48,604 nt of DNA from Pseudoalteromonas rubra (GTDB lineage: Bacteria; Pseudomonadota; Gammaproteobacteria; Enterobacterales; Alteromonadaceae): contig NZ_PNCI01000033.1 of the NCBI RefSeq assembly GCF_005887095.1, positions 1 through 48,604 on the forward strand. Direction: 5' to 3'. A program made the translations under genes and the position numbers. This document shows positions 36,575 through 45,869 of this stretch, piece by piece. The notes below the pieces were generated by a model. That model saw only the letters and a list, made by a program, of their open reading frames with translations, did no database searches and was not told the origin of the DNA. Positions within the stretch are counted from its first letter, which is position 1. Every line of letters starts with the position of its first letter.

Positions 36575-38989
36575 TTATAACTGCGCCACATTGTCGGCCA
36601 CATTGCGTCTGATCAGTTTCAACAACGGGATGGCACTCACCACCAGCGCCAGTAACAGTATCACAGCACAGAATCCCAAAATGTCGCCCCAACTGAGCAC
36701 CATGGCCATACTCCAGCCAAAGGCGATGGGCATCACATATTCTAACAATACCCAGCCCAACAGAATGCCCAGAGGCACGGCCAGAAACAACGTCATACCC
36801 AGAATCAGCGCAGCCTGACATAATTTAAGCGCAAATAATTGCCACTGGGTCACGCCCAACGTTTGTAACACGGCCATAGGGTGTAATTGCTGCCGCCCAA
36901 GAGTGAGAAAGCTCACCCAGACACCGAATAAAGCAATGAGCATAATGCACAAGTTCAGCGCATGGGTAACCAGAAAAGTTTGGCTAAATAATTGTTTTGC
37001 GAAGCGCTTAAACACCTGGTTGTGAATTAACTGGTGTCCGGCCAGTGACCAACGCTGACTAATGACATCAGCAATCCGCTCTGAGTTAACTCCATCTTGC
37101 AGCGTCAACATAAAGCCAACCGCTTCATACAAAAAAGCCTGTTGTACTATGACCGACGAGCTTACAACCAGATTGATACCGGGCTCACCATAATCATAAA
37201 ACACACCTTTAACCTTGCAATGAAATGCGCGTGGGCCCTGCTTTACCTCCAATATACTGCCCACTTTCAAAGCATGCCGTCTCAGACCGGGTTCATTGAT
37301 AAGGCAGGATATATGCTGGCTTGTATTGGCCAGATGTGCCGCTTCTAGTGGCCGTTTGTTTAACAGGGTCAGATGCTGGTGATAAGTATGATCTTCACCA
37401 AAGCTCATGATAGTTGCGGGGATTACGTCATTTCCCAGTGTAATTTCGCTTTGTGCTGACCAGTACACACCGACCTGCTCAACTTCGCTCATTTCAGCCA
37501 GTGCCTGACGCATTTGGGAAGTCGGTTCATCGGGCCGGACATACAGATCGGCATTGAGGCGAGTTTGCAAATGTGCATCCAGTGCACTGCTAAAACTCCC
37601 TACCATCACCTGCATACCTATGGCTGCACCCATCGCCATCAAAATCGCGAGTACAGAGCTCAATAAAGCGGGTAACTGGGTCAGGCTGTCAGCTCTGAGC
37701 CAGCCGAGTAAAGGGGAGCGAGTTGGCCAGCGAACACGAAACACCTGGCCTGCCAGCACTGGAGTGAGCGCAAAAAATAACAGCAGTACGCAAACACACA
37801 AAAGTAGCGCTTGCCATTTAGTCTGTGCAAAATGCAACAATAGCAGACCGCCAAGACACGCCATGAAAAACAGGCCAGGTGCCAGCCACCTGGAAAGCTG
37901 GTGTGCCAGCGGGCTTTGTAACATAACAAATCCGGCCAAAATAGCCAGGTTGAGTAAACTCCCCACGAGCACCAGCCAGGCATTGAACTGCACCGTCAGT
38001 GCGCGGTCCAGTTGATAAAAGCTCCCCAGCACAGTGCTGATGTCACCCATCATCGCATTGGCCATCACGACACCAATCAGGTTGCCCAGCGTTGCCGCCA
38101 CAATGCTTAATACAGAAACTTCCAGACACAGTGCCTTGAGTAATTGACCCTGACGGCAGCCCAGCGTAGCCATCTGTTGTTGTAGTGATAAACGGCTCTG
38201 ATAGGCAAGTTTGATGGCATTGAGGCTTAAAAAGGCCCCCACCACATAACCCAGTAAGGCCAGTGCCTGAAGATTAAAGAAAAAGGCCCCCGATAGTGCA
38301 TCGAAGGTTTGTGCCTGGGCAGACTCCAGTCTGGCTTCAGTGCCAAGTAGCGTAATCAGGCGTTGTGACTGAGACTCACTCAAACCGGATACTTCAAAGT
38401 AGCTACTCTGTCCACCCGCCTGCAACAGTCTATCCGCCAAACTGATGTCCATCAGGGCATAATGGCCCGTCCCATCTAACAGGCTGATCGGGTAGCTCGT
38501 TCCATCAATGTGCAGCACAGCTCCATCCAGTTTCATCCGGGCACTTAACTGAGGTGACAAAAACACAGTATCAAACAGCTTAGTTCGTGTTGCTTGCGCA
38601 ACCGACTCATCTGTTGCTGGTTTTGAAGGACCTGCGGTTTGCCATTGCAGCAGATTGACACCCCGTACAGCCAGTGTCTGGCCTTCATCAGTTCTTAGCC
38701 GCCCTTCGAGCACCGGCTGGACCTGCTTAAACCCGGCTGCCGTAAGTCGCTGCCATAACGAAAAAGCCAGACCATTCTCCCCTAATGGTGGGCGGATAAA
38801 ATGACTTACCGGTTGTGACAACAGCGCTGTGCTGGTGGTGTAACGCTGCGATGCTTCCTGATTTAAGCCCAGTGTTGCACTGAGCAAGGCGCTGCCCAAA
38901 CTCAAACCCACCAGAAACAATACCAGCAGACCTTTATGGCGCCGATAGAACTGGCCATAGGTGACTAAGATCAGGCGTAGCTCATTCAT
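36575..38989 (-). CDS. ABC transporter permease with two FtsX modules (AttFG-like)
   Basis: An 804-residue inner-membrane protein. It has a first helix at about 20-42 (GLLVLFLVGLSLGSALLSATLGL), a large periplasmic MacB-like domain, a group of helices at about 230-430, a second periplasmic domain (DLYVRPDEPTSQMRQALAEM) and a final FtsX module (LCIMLIALFGVWVSFLTLGRQQLHPMAVLQTLGVTQWQ). The fused architecture suits AttFG. The ATG at 38987-38989 is chosen since it overlaps the 3' end of the ATPase gene by 8 bp and follows a GGGCG stretch; the longer frame to 39037 lies inside that gene. Such systems move lipids or peptides without a transmembrane channel. Confidence 0.9.
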   Translation of the reverse strand: MNELRLILVTYGQFYRRHKGLLVLFLVGLSLGSALLSATLGLNQEASQRYTTSTALLSQPVSHFIRPPLGENGLAFSLWQRLTAAGFKQVQPVLEGRLRTDEGQTLAVRGVNLLQWQTAGPSKPATDESVAQATRTKLFDTVFLSPQLSARMKLDGAVLHIDGTSYPISLLDGTGHYALMDISLADRLLQAGGQSSYFEVSGLSESQSQRLITLLGTEARLESAQAQTFDALSGAFFFNLQALALLGYVVGAFLSLNAIKLAYQSRLSLQQQMATLGCRQGQLLKALCLEVSVLSIVAATLGNLIGVVMANAMMGDISTVLGSFYQLDRALTVQFNAWLVLVGSLLNLAILAGFVMLQSPLAHQLSRWLAPGLFFMACLGGLLLLHFAQTKWQALLLCVCVLLLFFALTPVLAGQVFRVRWPTRSPLLGWLRADSLTQLPALLSSVLAILMAMGAAIGMQVMVGSFSSALDAHLQTRLNADLYVRPDEPTSQMRQALAEMSEVEQVGVYWSAQSEITLGNDVIPATIMSFGEDHTYHQHLTLLNKRPLEAAHLANTSQHISCLINEPGLRRHALKVGSILEVKQGPRAFHCKVKGVFYDYGEPGINLVVSSSVIVQQAFLYEAVGFMLTLQDGVNSERIADVISQRWSLAGHQLIHNQVFKRFAKQLFSQTFLVTHALNLCIMLIALFGVWVSFLTLGRQQLHPMAVLQTLGVTQWQLFALKLCQAALILGMTLFLAVPLGILLGWVLLEYVMPIAFGWSMAMVLSWGDILGFCAVILLLALVVSAIPLLKLIRRNVADNVAQL

Positions 38990-39638
38990 GTATACGCCCA
39001 TCGCGTAACTCCACCAGCCGTGGTAATTGCGCTGCAAGTGCGCGACTGTGCGTCACCATGATCAGGTTGACATGCTGCTCCTTACACAGCGCCATCAGCA
39101 ACTCCAGTACTTCCTGACTTCGCACACTATCCAGGTTGCCGGTGGGTTCATCCGCCAGTAGCATGCGAGGTTGATTGAGCAGTGCTCTGGCTATCCCTAC
39201 GCGCTGTTGCTCCCCGCCACTTAATTGCGATGGATATGCATCGAGCTTAGCTGCCATCCCCAGTCTTTCTGCCATAGCCGCAATGTCGCCATGGCTGACT
39301 GAACGACCATTCAAACGTGCCTGGAAAGCCATATTATCAGCAACCGTGAGCGGGCTGAGTAACTGATAGTGCTGAAAGATCATGCCAATTGTACGACGGT
39401 ATAATGCCAACTCAGTGGTGTTGTAATGACTGATCTTCCGCTCATTGATCAACACAGAACCGGCATCTGGTGTCAACAAGCCTGCCAGAATATTGAGGAG
39501 TGTTGTTTTACCAGAACCACTCTCACCCGTTAACGCGACTTGCTCACCGGCTGCCACCGACCAGCTCAAGCCATCCAACACATGTCTGTACCCGATACCA
39601 TCCGGGCGCTTAAAGGTGACTTCATCAAGTTGGATCAT
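38982..39638 (-). CDS. ABC transporter ATPase, LolD/MacB family (AttE-like)
   Basis: A 218-residue cytoplasmic ATPase. Walker A is GESGSGKTT (38-46), the Q-loop IFQHYQLL, signature LSGGEQQRVGIARAL (139-153), Walker B MLLADEPTGNLD (159-170) and the H-loop MVTHSRALA. This set is typical of ATPases that drive FtsX permeases. It is the first gene of the three-gene AttEFGH-like operon, with an 8-bp overlap to the permease gene. It is divergent from the HlyD gene at 39908. Confidence 0.94.
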   Translation of the reverse strand: MIQLDEVTFKRPDGIGYRHVLDGLSWSVAAGEQVALTGESGSGKTTLLNILAGLLTPDAGSVLINERKISHYNTTELALYRRTIGMIFQHYQLLSPLTVADNMAFQARLNGRSVSHGDIAAMAERLGMAAKLDAYPSQLSGGEQQRVGIARALLNQPRMLLADEPTGNLDSVRSQEVLELLMALCKEQHVNLIMVTHSRALAAQLPRLVELRDGRIHE

Positions 39639-39743
39639 CGTATCTCCATTACCACTTAATTAACAGCAGCTTAGCTTATGTCTCTATGGTACAGAAACAA
39701 CCCAGCTATGCTAGTGTATTCTGTCGGCTCACCACTTTGCACC

Positions 39744-39786
39744 TGTCCGGACACCCATCCACTGTCCGCGTACTGTCCGCTGTCCG
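39744..39786. promoter_or_regulatory. TGTCCG half-site cluster, possible activator-binding (UAS) region
   Basis: Four TGTCCG words start at 39744, 39763, 39774 and 39781; the first is part of the perfect palindrome TGTCCGGACA (39744-39753). They lie about 65-110 bp upstream of the sigma54 promoter at 39852, the usual distance for an NtrC-type enhancer, and in the 269-bp gap between divergent ABC operons. I infer that the regulator encoded at 44538 binds here. Confidence 0.55.
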
Positions 39787-39851
39787 TCCGCTGCTATAAC
39801 AACACAACAGAGAAAAACAAAATAAACCTTTATTTTCATAAACTTAAGATT

Positions 39852-39867
39852 TGGCATTGATTTTGTT
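39852..39867 (+). promoter_or_regulatory. Sigma54 (-24/-12) promoter of the exporter operon
   Basis: The plus strand reads TGGCATTGATTTTGTT. Aligned to the sigma54 consensus TGGCACG-N4-TTGCW, the invariant GG and the TTG of the -12 element are at the exact spacing; only the C of the -12 element and two bases after TGGCA differ. It is 41 bp upstream of the HlyD start and points at an operon that includes an NtrC-family activator. Confidence 0.65.
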
Positions 39868-39907
39868 ATAGGAAGTGTAATCCAGAAAACAAGGAGCCGT
39901 ACCCGGC

Positions 39908-41176
39908 ATGATCCGAGATACCAGACAACAAGACAAAGTGATCCAGCAAACACGCAGACTACCCCGCTGGTGGCTAGCGATGGCAACGGCCATCGGGCTA
40001 ATAGGGGCAGCAACTGCTTCCTACAACAGTTTCGACCAACTGCTCAGCGCTGATCAGGTGGTGTCGTTACAAACCTTACGAACAGCCACCGTAGTGAGAG
40101 GCGATATGGTCCAGGATCTGCGTGTGGAAGGGCGTACCATGGCGGCAGATAGTCCCTCTATGTACGCCATTGCGGCCGGCACTGTTACTTTGTTTGTCAA
40201 AGCTGGCGATGAAATTAAGGCCGGGCAAGCATTGCTGACCATCGACAGTCCGGAACTACGTAACCAACTACTTCAGGAAGAAGCCACCCTGGCACGCCTG
40301 GAGATGGAAGTGAGCCGCCAGAAAATCGCCATCAAACAACAGCAACTGGACAACACGCAACAAATGGAACTAGCCAAAGTAGAGCTCGAGGCCGCACAAA
40401 GTGAAATGGCCAGAGCCCGCACCAGTATCGAAAAACAGATCATCTCCAAAGAAGAACTGGAACAAACTCAGGTTGCTCTGAAACGCGCAGAGCTGAATGA
40501 GCGCCATGCCATTGCCAGCCTGCAACTGGCGCAAGAGCGACTCAGCTTTGAGCTAAAAAGTAGCGAACTTAATCTCACTCGTCAGCGCCACCTGACACAG
40601 GAATTACGCCGCCAGGTCGAAGCGCTGACCTTGCATTCACCTTTGTCCGGCATTGTCGGCACACTGAATGTGCAGCAAAAGCAACATGTGCAGCGAGATA
40701 CGCAATTGATGTCACTGGTTAACCTCAACGAGCTGGAGGTCGAAGCCTATATCCCTGAAAACCTCGCAGATGAGCTAGGCATTGGTTTGCGAGCCAATGT
40801 ACAAATTAACAATGAACACTACGGTGCGACTTTAGTGGCTATTTCTCCCGAAGTTGAGCAGGGCCAGGTTCGTGGTCGGATCCGCTTTACCGAGCAGCCC
40901 GGAAATTTACGTCAGAATCAACGCGTCAATGCTCAGATCATTATCGCGCAAAAACAGAATGTACTTAAGGTTGAGCGCGGTGCCTTTGTCGAAACCGGCG
41001 CATCACGCACCGCCTACAAAATTGAACAAGACTCCGCATTCAGAACCCCTATTTCACTGGGTGTCAAAAGTGTCAGAGAAGTAGAGATTACCCAGGGGCT
41101 ACAACCTGGTGATACAATCATTATCTCAAGTCTGGCTGCTTTCGGACAATCACAGCAAGTGATCCTCAGCGAATAA
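39908..41176 (+). CDS. HlyD/MacA-family periplasmic adaptor
   Basis: A 422-residue membrane-fusion protein. A cytoplasmic N-terminal stretch is followed by one helix (WWLAMATAIGLIGAATASY, about 21-40). Then come the lipoyl half VEGRTMAADSPSMYAIAAGTVTLFVKAGDEIKAGQALLTID, a long coiled-coil hairpin (about 120-235; QEEATLARLEMEVSRQKIAIKQQQL and following), the second lipoyl half LHSPLSGIVGTLNVQQKQHV and a beta-barrel domain. In MacAB-type systems such a protein links the ABC motor to an outer-membrane channel; none is encoded here. AAGGAG lies about 11 nt before the ATG. It is the first gene after the sigma54 promoter. Confidence 0.9.
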   Translation: MIRDTRQQDKVIQQTRRLPRWWLAMATAIGLIGAATASYNSFDQLLSADQVVSLQTLRTATVVRGDMVQDLRVEGRTMAADSPSMYAIAAGTVTLFVKAGDEIKAGQALLTIDSPELRNQLLQEEATLARLEMEVSRQKIAIKQQQLDNTQQMELAKVELEAAQSEMARARTSIEKQIISKEELEQTQVALKRAELNERHAIASLQLAQERLSFELKSSELNLTRQRHLTQELRRQVEALTLHSPLSGIVGTLNVQQKQHVQRDTQLMSLVNLNELEVEAYIPENLADELGIGLRANVQINNEHYGATLVAISPEVEQGQVRGRIRFTEQPGNLRQNQRVNAQIIIAQKQNVLKVERGAFVETGASRTAYKIEQDSAFRTPISLGVKSVREVEITQGLQPGDTIIISSLAAFGQSQQVILSE

Positions 41177-41194
41177 TAATAAAGGAACATACCC

Positions 41195-41890
41195 ATGTTA
41201 CGCATGAAGAACATCAGTAAAATATATCGCACCGAGCTGGTCGAGACACACGCACTGTCAGACGTTAATTTCACAGTAGAAGAAGGCGAATTTATTGCCG
41301 TGACAGGTCCTTCTGGCTCAGGTAAAACGACCTTTTTGAATATTACCGGGCTGCTTGAAAGCTTCGAACAAGGCAGCTACGAACTGGACGGAGAAGATGT
41401 CAGTACATTAGGTGATAAACAGCTGTCTCGTTTGCGCAATGAAAAGATCGGCTTTATTTTTCAGGGATTTAATCTGATCAGCGACCTGAACCTTTACGAT
41501 AACATCGAAGTGCCGCTAATTTTCCGCGGCTTGTCCGCTCAGGCGCGTAAAAAGCGTATTGAAGACAGCCTTGAACTAGTCGGCCTGGGCGGCCGCGCCA
41601 GCCACTTTCCCGCACAGTTAAGTGGTGGTCAGCAACAACGGGTCGCCATTGCTCGGGCACTGGCGGGCCAGCCGCGTTTTCTGCTCGCCGATGAACCCAC
41701 CGGCAACCTGGATACTATGATGGCAAGACAGGTTATGGATCTGCTGGAGGAGATTAATCGTCAAGGCACCACCTTACTCATGGTGACCCATGATAATGAG
41801 CTGGCACAGCGTGCCCATCGAAATATTCAGATCCTCGATGGTCAGCTGCGCGACATCAATAAAAATGAACTGGTTGAACTGATCTCTTAG
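41195..41890 (+). CDS. ABC transporter ATPase, LolD/MacB family
   Basis: A 231-residue ATPase: Walker A GPSGSGKTT (38-46), Q-loop FQGFNLI, signature LSGGQQQRVAIARAL (142-156), Walker B LLADEPTGNLD and H-loop MVTHDNEL. The X-loop GFIFQ and the short length are those of ATPases paired with MacB/FtsX permeases. It lies 18 bp after the adaptor gene, with AAAGGA before the ATG, and abuts the first permease gene. Confidence 0.95.
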   Translation: MLRMKNISKIYRTELVETHALSDVNFTVEEGEFIAVTGPSGSGKTTFLNITGLLESFEQGSYELDGEDVSTLGDKQLSRLRNEKIGFIFQGFNLISDLNLYDNIEVPLIFRGLSAQARKKRIEDSLELVGLGGRASHFPAQLSGGQQQRVAIARALAGQPRFLLADEPTGNLDTMMARQVMDLLEEINRQGTTLLMVTHDNELAQRAHRNIQILDGQLRDINKNELVELIS

Positions 41891-41899
41891 GTGACTGCA

Positions 41900-43261
41900 A
41901 TGAAGGATTTAGTACAACTGGCCTGGCGTGGTCTGAAACAAAAACGCAAACTGACCTTGCTGATGGTCCTCAACCTGGCCATTGGCATTACGCTGCTGTT
42001 AACTATGGGCACCATAGTAACTCGCAGTGGGCATTCCCCCATAGACGAACGTGCCGATCGCATTTACCACGTAAGCTTAAACTTTATGGATCCCGATTAT
42101 GAGAATCGCTCGCCTTTTAGTGTGCCACCACTTACCTACACAGATGCACAGTCACTTTATACCGACTGGGCAAATCACAACAGCGTAAGATTGTCATTGA
42201 ATTATACGACGTCGTTCGTCATCGACTTGCCTGATCGCAGCGTCAGACCCGTCACAGCCGAAGCTTCGGCGGCAGATACTGGATATTTTGACTTACTTCA
42301 GGTTCCGTTTATCTATGGTGAACCCTGGCGCGCAGACATGGATAACACAGCCGTCATTGTATTGGATAAAAAAGCCAACGATCTATTGTTCGGCGGTGAA
42401 AACTCGGTCGGTCAGCAAGTTGTTATCAACAATCGCCAGCTTGAGGTAGTGGGTGTAATGGATATGTCTGCCTATTTGCGTCGTTTTCAGAACATGCGTT
42501 TTCGCGGCCGGATCAATGATATGGCTGTTGTACCGTTAGGGTATGCACATGCAAATAATATCGCCCGCACCGGCTATATGCCATGCCGCACCAAAGACGA
42601 GCCACTGCGAAGTCGCTATCGTCGTGACGATGTACAGGGATTAAAAAGTGCCGAGTGTGGATATCTGCATGCCTGGGCAGAATTTGTCCCTCACAACCAG
42701 GAACAAAGCCACGCAGAGCTCACCCTTTGGCTACGTAACTATGCAGAACAACAGGTTACTCTGGGCCGCTTTGGTCACGCCGAGCCCTTCTACCTGAGTC
42801 AACTTGCGACTCTGAACGACAGGATGAGTGACAACCTTTACTGGGAGCAGATCTACCTTAAGTTTGCCTATTTGCTGTTTGCGATTTGTCTTATCAACAC
42901 CATAGGGATCTTGCTGGCAAAAAACCAAAGTCGCGCCAGGCTGGTCTCTTTGTATCGGGCACTTGGGGCCAACAAACTATATATTCTGAAGATCCAGCTT
43001 CTGGAGCTCAGCATGCTCAGTGGTGCCGCCATTGTGCTGGGATTACTGCTGGCACAATTTGGACTGGTTGCCATGTTTCACCTGGCCCTGTATCAGGCGG
43101 ACTACCTGGCCGACGCCGAGCAGGTACGCCGCATGTACAGCATGGATATTCCATTTGCGTTGCAAGCCGCCATGGGTATTTTTATAGCAATATTTACCGC
43201 CGGGCTCTACCCCATTATCAAAGCCAGTCGCACAGCACCCGCAGCTCAGCTAAGAGGATAA
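41900..43261 (+). CDS. ABC transporter permease, MacB/FtsX type, subunit 1
   Basis: A 453-residue inner-membrane protein with an N-terminal helix (LTLLMVLNLAIGITLLLTMGTI), a large periplasmic MacB_PCD-like domain (about 40-295) and three helices of the FtsX core in the last 150 residues (LKFAYLLFAICLINTIGILLAKNQSRARLVSLYRALGANKLYIL). I chose the ATG at 41900 over the GTG at 41891 because AGGTG lies before it. It is followed after 4 bp by the second permease, so the pair may form a heterodimer. Confidence 0.9.
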   Translation: MKDLVQLAWRGLKQKRKLTLLMVLNLAIGITLLLTMGTIVTRSGHSPIDERADRIYHVSLNFMDPDYENRSPFSVPPLTYTDAQSLYTDWANHNSVRLSLNYTTSFVIDLPDRSVRPVTAEASAADTGYFDLLQVPFIYGEPWRADMDNTAVIVLDKKANDLLFGGENSVGQQVVINNRQLEVVGVMDMSAYLRRFQNMRFRGRINDMAVVPLGYAHANNIARTGYMPCRTKDEPLRSRYRRDDVQGLKSAECGYLHAWAEFVPHNQEQSHAELTLWLRNYAEQQVTLGRFGHAEPFYLSQLATLNDRMSDNLYWEQIYLKFAYLLFAICLINTIGILLAKNQSRARLVSLYRALGANKLYILKIQLLELSMLSGAAIVLGLLLAQFGLVAMFHLALYQADYLADAEQVRRMYSMDIPFALQAAMGIFIAIFTAGLYPIIKASRTAPAAQLRG

Positions 43262-43265
43262 GACG

Positions 43266-44483
43266 ATGTCACTAAAGCATATACTTAAAATTATTGTTAA
43301 GCACCGTAATATCTCGCTGATGATCCTGATCCAGATAGCCATTGCCGTGACCATAGTTGGCAATGCCAGCTTCATCAGCTATGGGACGCTCAAAAACTGG
43401 CTGATACCCTCTCACCTGGACGAGTATGAGATACTCAACGTCTACACTAAGGTGTTTGACAACCAGGTTGATAAATCAGCCCTGATCCAGCGGGATTTAA
43501 GCAACCTCAGTGCATTGCCAGAGGTGACTCAGGTAACTTATGCCAGCAATGAACTGGTGCTGGCCACAGTCTCGGGCAGTAATCAGGTTTATAAAACTAC
43601 CGACCAGGAAGAAGCTGGTATTGAAAATGCGCAGTTTGACATCACCTCTGAAGGCGTTGCTACTCTGGGCCTGACTATCACACAAGGACGGGACTTCTAT
43701 CCTAATGAGTTTGTCTTTGCGGGTTCAGATCAGGGCCGGTTTGCCAGTGTCGCTTTGATCAGCGAAGCCCTTGCGAAGTCACTTTTTGGAGAACAAAGTG
43801 CGCTGGGACAAACCGTGTATTTACAACGCGCGCGTCTGCCTTATCGAGTTGTCGGGGTCTATGCGAATAAAATGCTCGGCGAAAGTGCCGTCTATGAGCA
43901 ACACTGGTATCACTCGACGATTGTCCCTCAGGCGCAATTTGGCAGCACAGATGTCAACTATTTATTGAGAGTCAAAAAAGGCACCTCAGAAGCCATTTTA
44001 AAAGACGTTGAAGACGCACTGTACCAACAAGGTGGGCGCATAGTAGAACGAGTAGAATTTGCTGCCCGTGCAAAAAAGCGGTTATGGGATGGCCGCAGTA
44101 CCTTCGCCTTTATCATGATTGGGATCAGTGTGATCGCTGTGGCGGTCACCACATTTGGGATCATTGGCCTGGTCTCATTTTCCGTCTCTATTCGCAAAAA
44201 AGACATTGGTATTTTGCGCGCTCTGGGTGCCAGCCAGAGCACAGTGCTTAAAACGCTGTTGATCGAAAACGCATTGCTGGCCATGGCGGGTATCCTGCTT
44301 GGCAGTTTTGCAGCCTTATGGCTGAACAATTATTTTGTGACTCATTTACGAGCACAAGGCCTGGTAGAACCCTGGCTGGCTGTCATGGTTGCCATCTCTG
44401 TCTGGTTGCTCAGTGCAGTGGCAGTCTATATTCCTGTTCGTAAAGCCGCTAAGATAGCGCCTGCAAGAGTCACAAAAACATGA
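43266..44483 (+). CDS. ABC transporter permease, MacB/FtsX type, subunit 2
   Basis: A 405-residue permease: an N-terminal helix (ISLMILIQIAIAVTIVGNASFISY), a periplasmic domain (about 35-275), and FtsX helices (RSTFAFIMIGISVIAVAVTTFGIIGLVSFSVSIRKKDIGILRALGASQSTVLKTLLIENALLAMAGILLG) ending near PVRKAAKIAPARV. The RKKDIGILRALGAS coupling motif contacts the ATPase. It is distinct from subunit 1, so a heterodimeric transporter is likely. A 54-bp gap separates it from the regulator gene. Confidence 0.9.
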   Translation: MSLKHILKIIVKHRNISLMILIQIAIAVTIVGNASFISYGTLKNWLIPSHLDEYEILNVYTKVFDNQVDKSALIQRDLSNLSALPEVTQVTYASNELVLATVSGSNQVYKTTDQEEAGIENAQFDITSEGVATLGLTITQGRDFYPNEFVFAGSDQGRFASVALISEALAKSLFGEQSALGQTVYLQRARLPYRVVGVYANKMLGESAVYEQHWYHSTIVPQAQFGSTDVNYLLRVKKGTSEAILKDVEDALYQQGGRIVERVEFAARAKKRLWDGRSTFAFIMIGISVIAVAVTTFGIIGLVSFSVSIRKKDIGILRALGASQSTVLKTLLIENALLAMAGILLGSFAALWLNNYFVTHLRAQGLVEPWLAVMVAISVWLLSAVAVYIPVRKAAKIAPARVTKT

Positions 44484-44537
44484 ACCAAGGGCTGCAAAGC
44501 CCTTGATACTGATAAAATAATAACGATAAATAACGCC

Positions 44538-45869
44538 ATGCAGCACAAAATTCTGGTGATTGATGATAATACTGATGTTATCAAAGCGCTTAAAATTCTT
44601 TTTTTAATTAACGATATCGACTGCGAAGGTGCGAGTTCGCCAGAGCAGGGATTAGCCATGCTGCAGTCACAGGATTACGATCTGGTGATCCAGGATATGA
44701 ACTTCACCCATGACACGACTTCAGGTGAAGAAGGTAAAACCCTTTATCATCAGATCCGGGCATTCAATCCGGATCTGCCAATTATCCTGCTAACCGCCTG
44801 GGCCCAGCTGGAAATGGCCGTAAAACTCATTAAACATGGGGCTGCTGATTATATTGCTAAACCCTGGCAGGATGACAAGCTCCTCAGCTCGGTGAACAAC
44901 TTGCTGGAAATGTATCAGCTTCAGCAAGCTCAAACCCGCAGTAAAAAACAGTTTAAGGTCAGACAGGAGCAGCTTCGCCAGGATTACGACCTCTGTGGAC
45001 TGGTCTTCGCCGATCAGAATATGCTGTCTTTGCTTGAAACAGCAACACATGTGGCACATTCCGATGCCCAGGTTTTGATCACAGGTCCCAATGGGGCTGG
45101 CAAGGAAAAAATCGCTGAGCTCCTGGTGGCCAACAGCGCCTACAGGGACAGACCATTTATTCGCGTCAATGCCGGTGCCCTGCCCGCAGATCTGATCGAA
45201 GCCGAGCTGTTTGGCGTGGTCAGCGGTGCATACACTGGCGCAACAAAAAGCCGTGAAGGCCGCTTTAGTGCGGCAGATGGCGGAACCTTATTCCTGGATG
45301 AGATTGGTAACCTGCCCCTTTGTGGACAACAAAAATTACTCAGGGTGCTGCAAACCGGCGAGTTTGAAGCCGTTGGCAGTAGCAAGACGCAAAAAGTCAA
45401 CGTCAGGGTGATCAGTGCGACCAATGCGGATCTGAATGAGGCCATCGCCCGTGGAGAATTCAGACAAGATCTTTACTACCGCCTGAATATGATTGAACTG
45501 CGGCTTCCTCCCCTCGCTGAGCGACCTGACGATATTGTTCCGCTCGCTATGCATTTCCTCAGCAGCCACAAATCGCTGAGTGAAGGCGCGCAACGCTTGT
45601 TGAAGCGATATACCTGGCCTGGCAATGTGCGAGAGCTGCAAAATGTGATAGGACGGGCCGAGCTGCTCGCGGCTGGAGAGCGCATTGAAGCGACAGACCT
45701 GGGCCTGAATGCATCGGCGTCTACGCTGGCAAGCCATGAATTTACTATTGAGGACATTACCCAGGCCCTGGATAATCACCAGGGTAATGTAACGCATGCG
45801 GCTAAGAGTCTTGGTTTAAGTCGCCAGGCGATGTACCGTCGTATGGACAAATTTGGAATTAAGCGATGA
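44538..45869 (+). CDS. NtrC-family sigma54-dependent response regulator
   Basis: A 443-residue transcription activator. The receiver has Asp9-Asp10, phosphoacceptor Asp53 (LVIQDMNF), Thr86 and Lys108. The AAA+ domain has Walker A GPNGAGKE (183-190), the sigma54-contact loop GAYTGA (230-235, Tyr in place of the usual Phe), Walker B TLFLDEIG and the arginine-finger region FRQDLYYRLN. A Fis-type helix-turn-helix lies at about 415-443 (NVTHAAKSLGLSRQAMYRRM). It overlaps the kinase gene by 4 bp (ATGA), and I infer that it drives the sigma54 promoter upstream of this operon. Confidence 0.95.
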   Translation: MQHKILVIDDNTDVIKALKILFLINDIDCEGASSPEQGLAMLQSQDYDLVIQDMNFTHDTTSGEEGKTLYHQIRAFNPDLPIILLTAWAQLEMAVKLIKHGAADYIAKPWQDDKLLSSVNNLLEMYQLQQAQTRSKKQFKVRQEQLRQDYDLCGLVFADQNMLSLLETATHVAHSDAQVLITGPNGAGKEKIAELLVANSAYRDRPFIRVNAGALPADLIEAELFGVVSGAYTGATKSREGRFSAADGGTLFLDEIGNLPLCGQQKLLRVLQTGEFEAVGSSKTQKVNVRVISATNADLNEAIARGEFRQDLYYRLNMIELRLPPLAERPDDIVPLAMHFLSSHKSLSEGAQRLLKRYTWPGNVRELQNVIGRAELLAAGERIEATDLGLNASASTLASHEFTIEDITQALDNHQGNVTHAAKSLGLSRQAMYRRMDKFGIKR

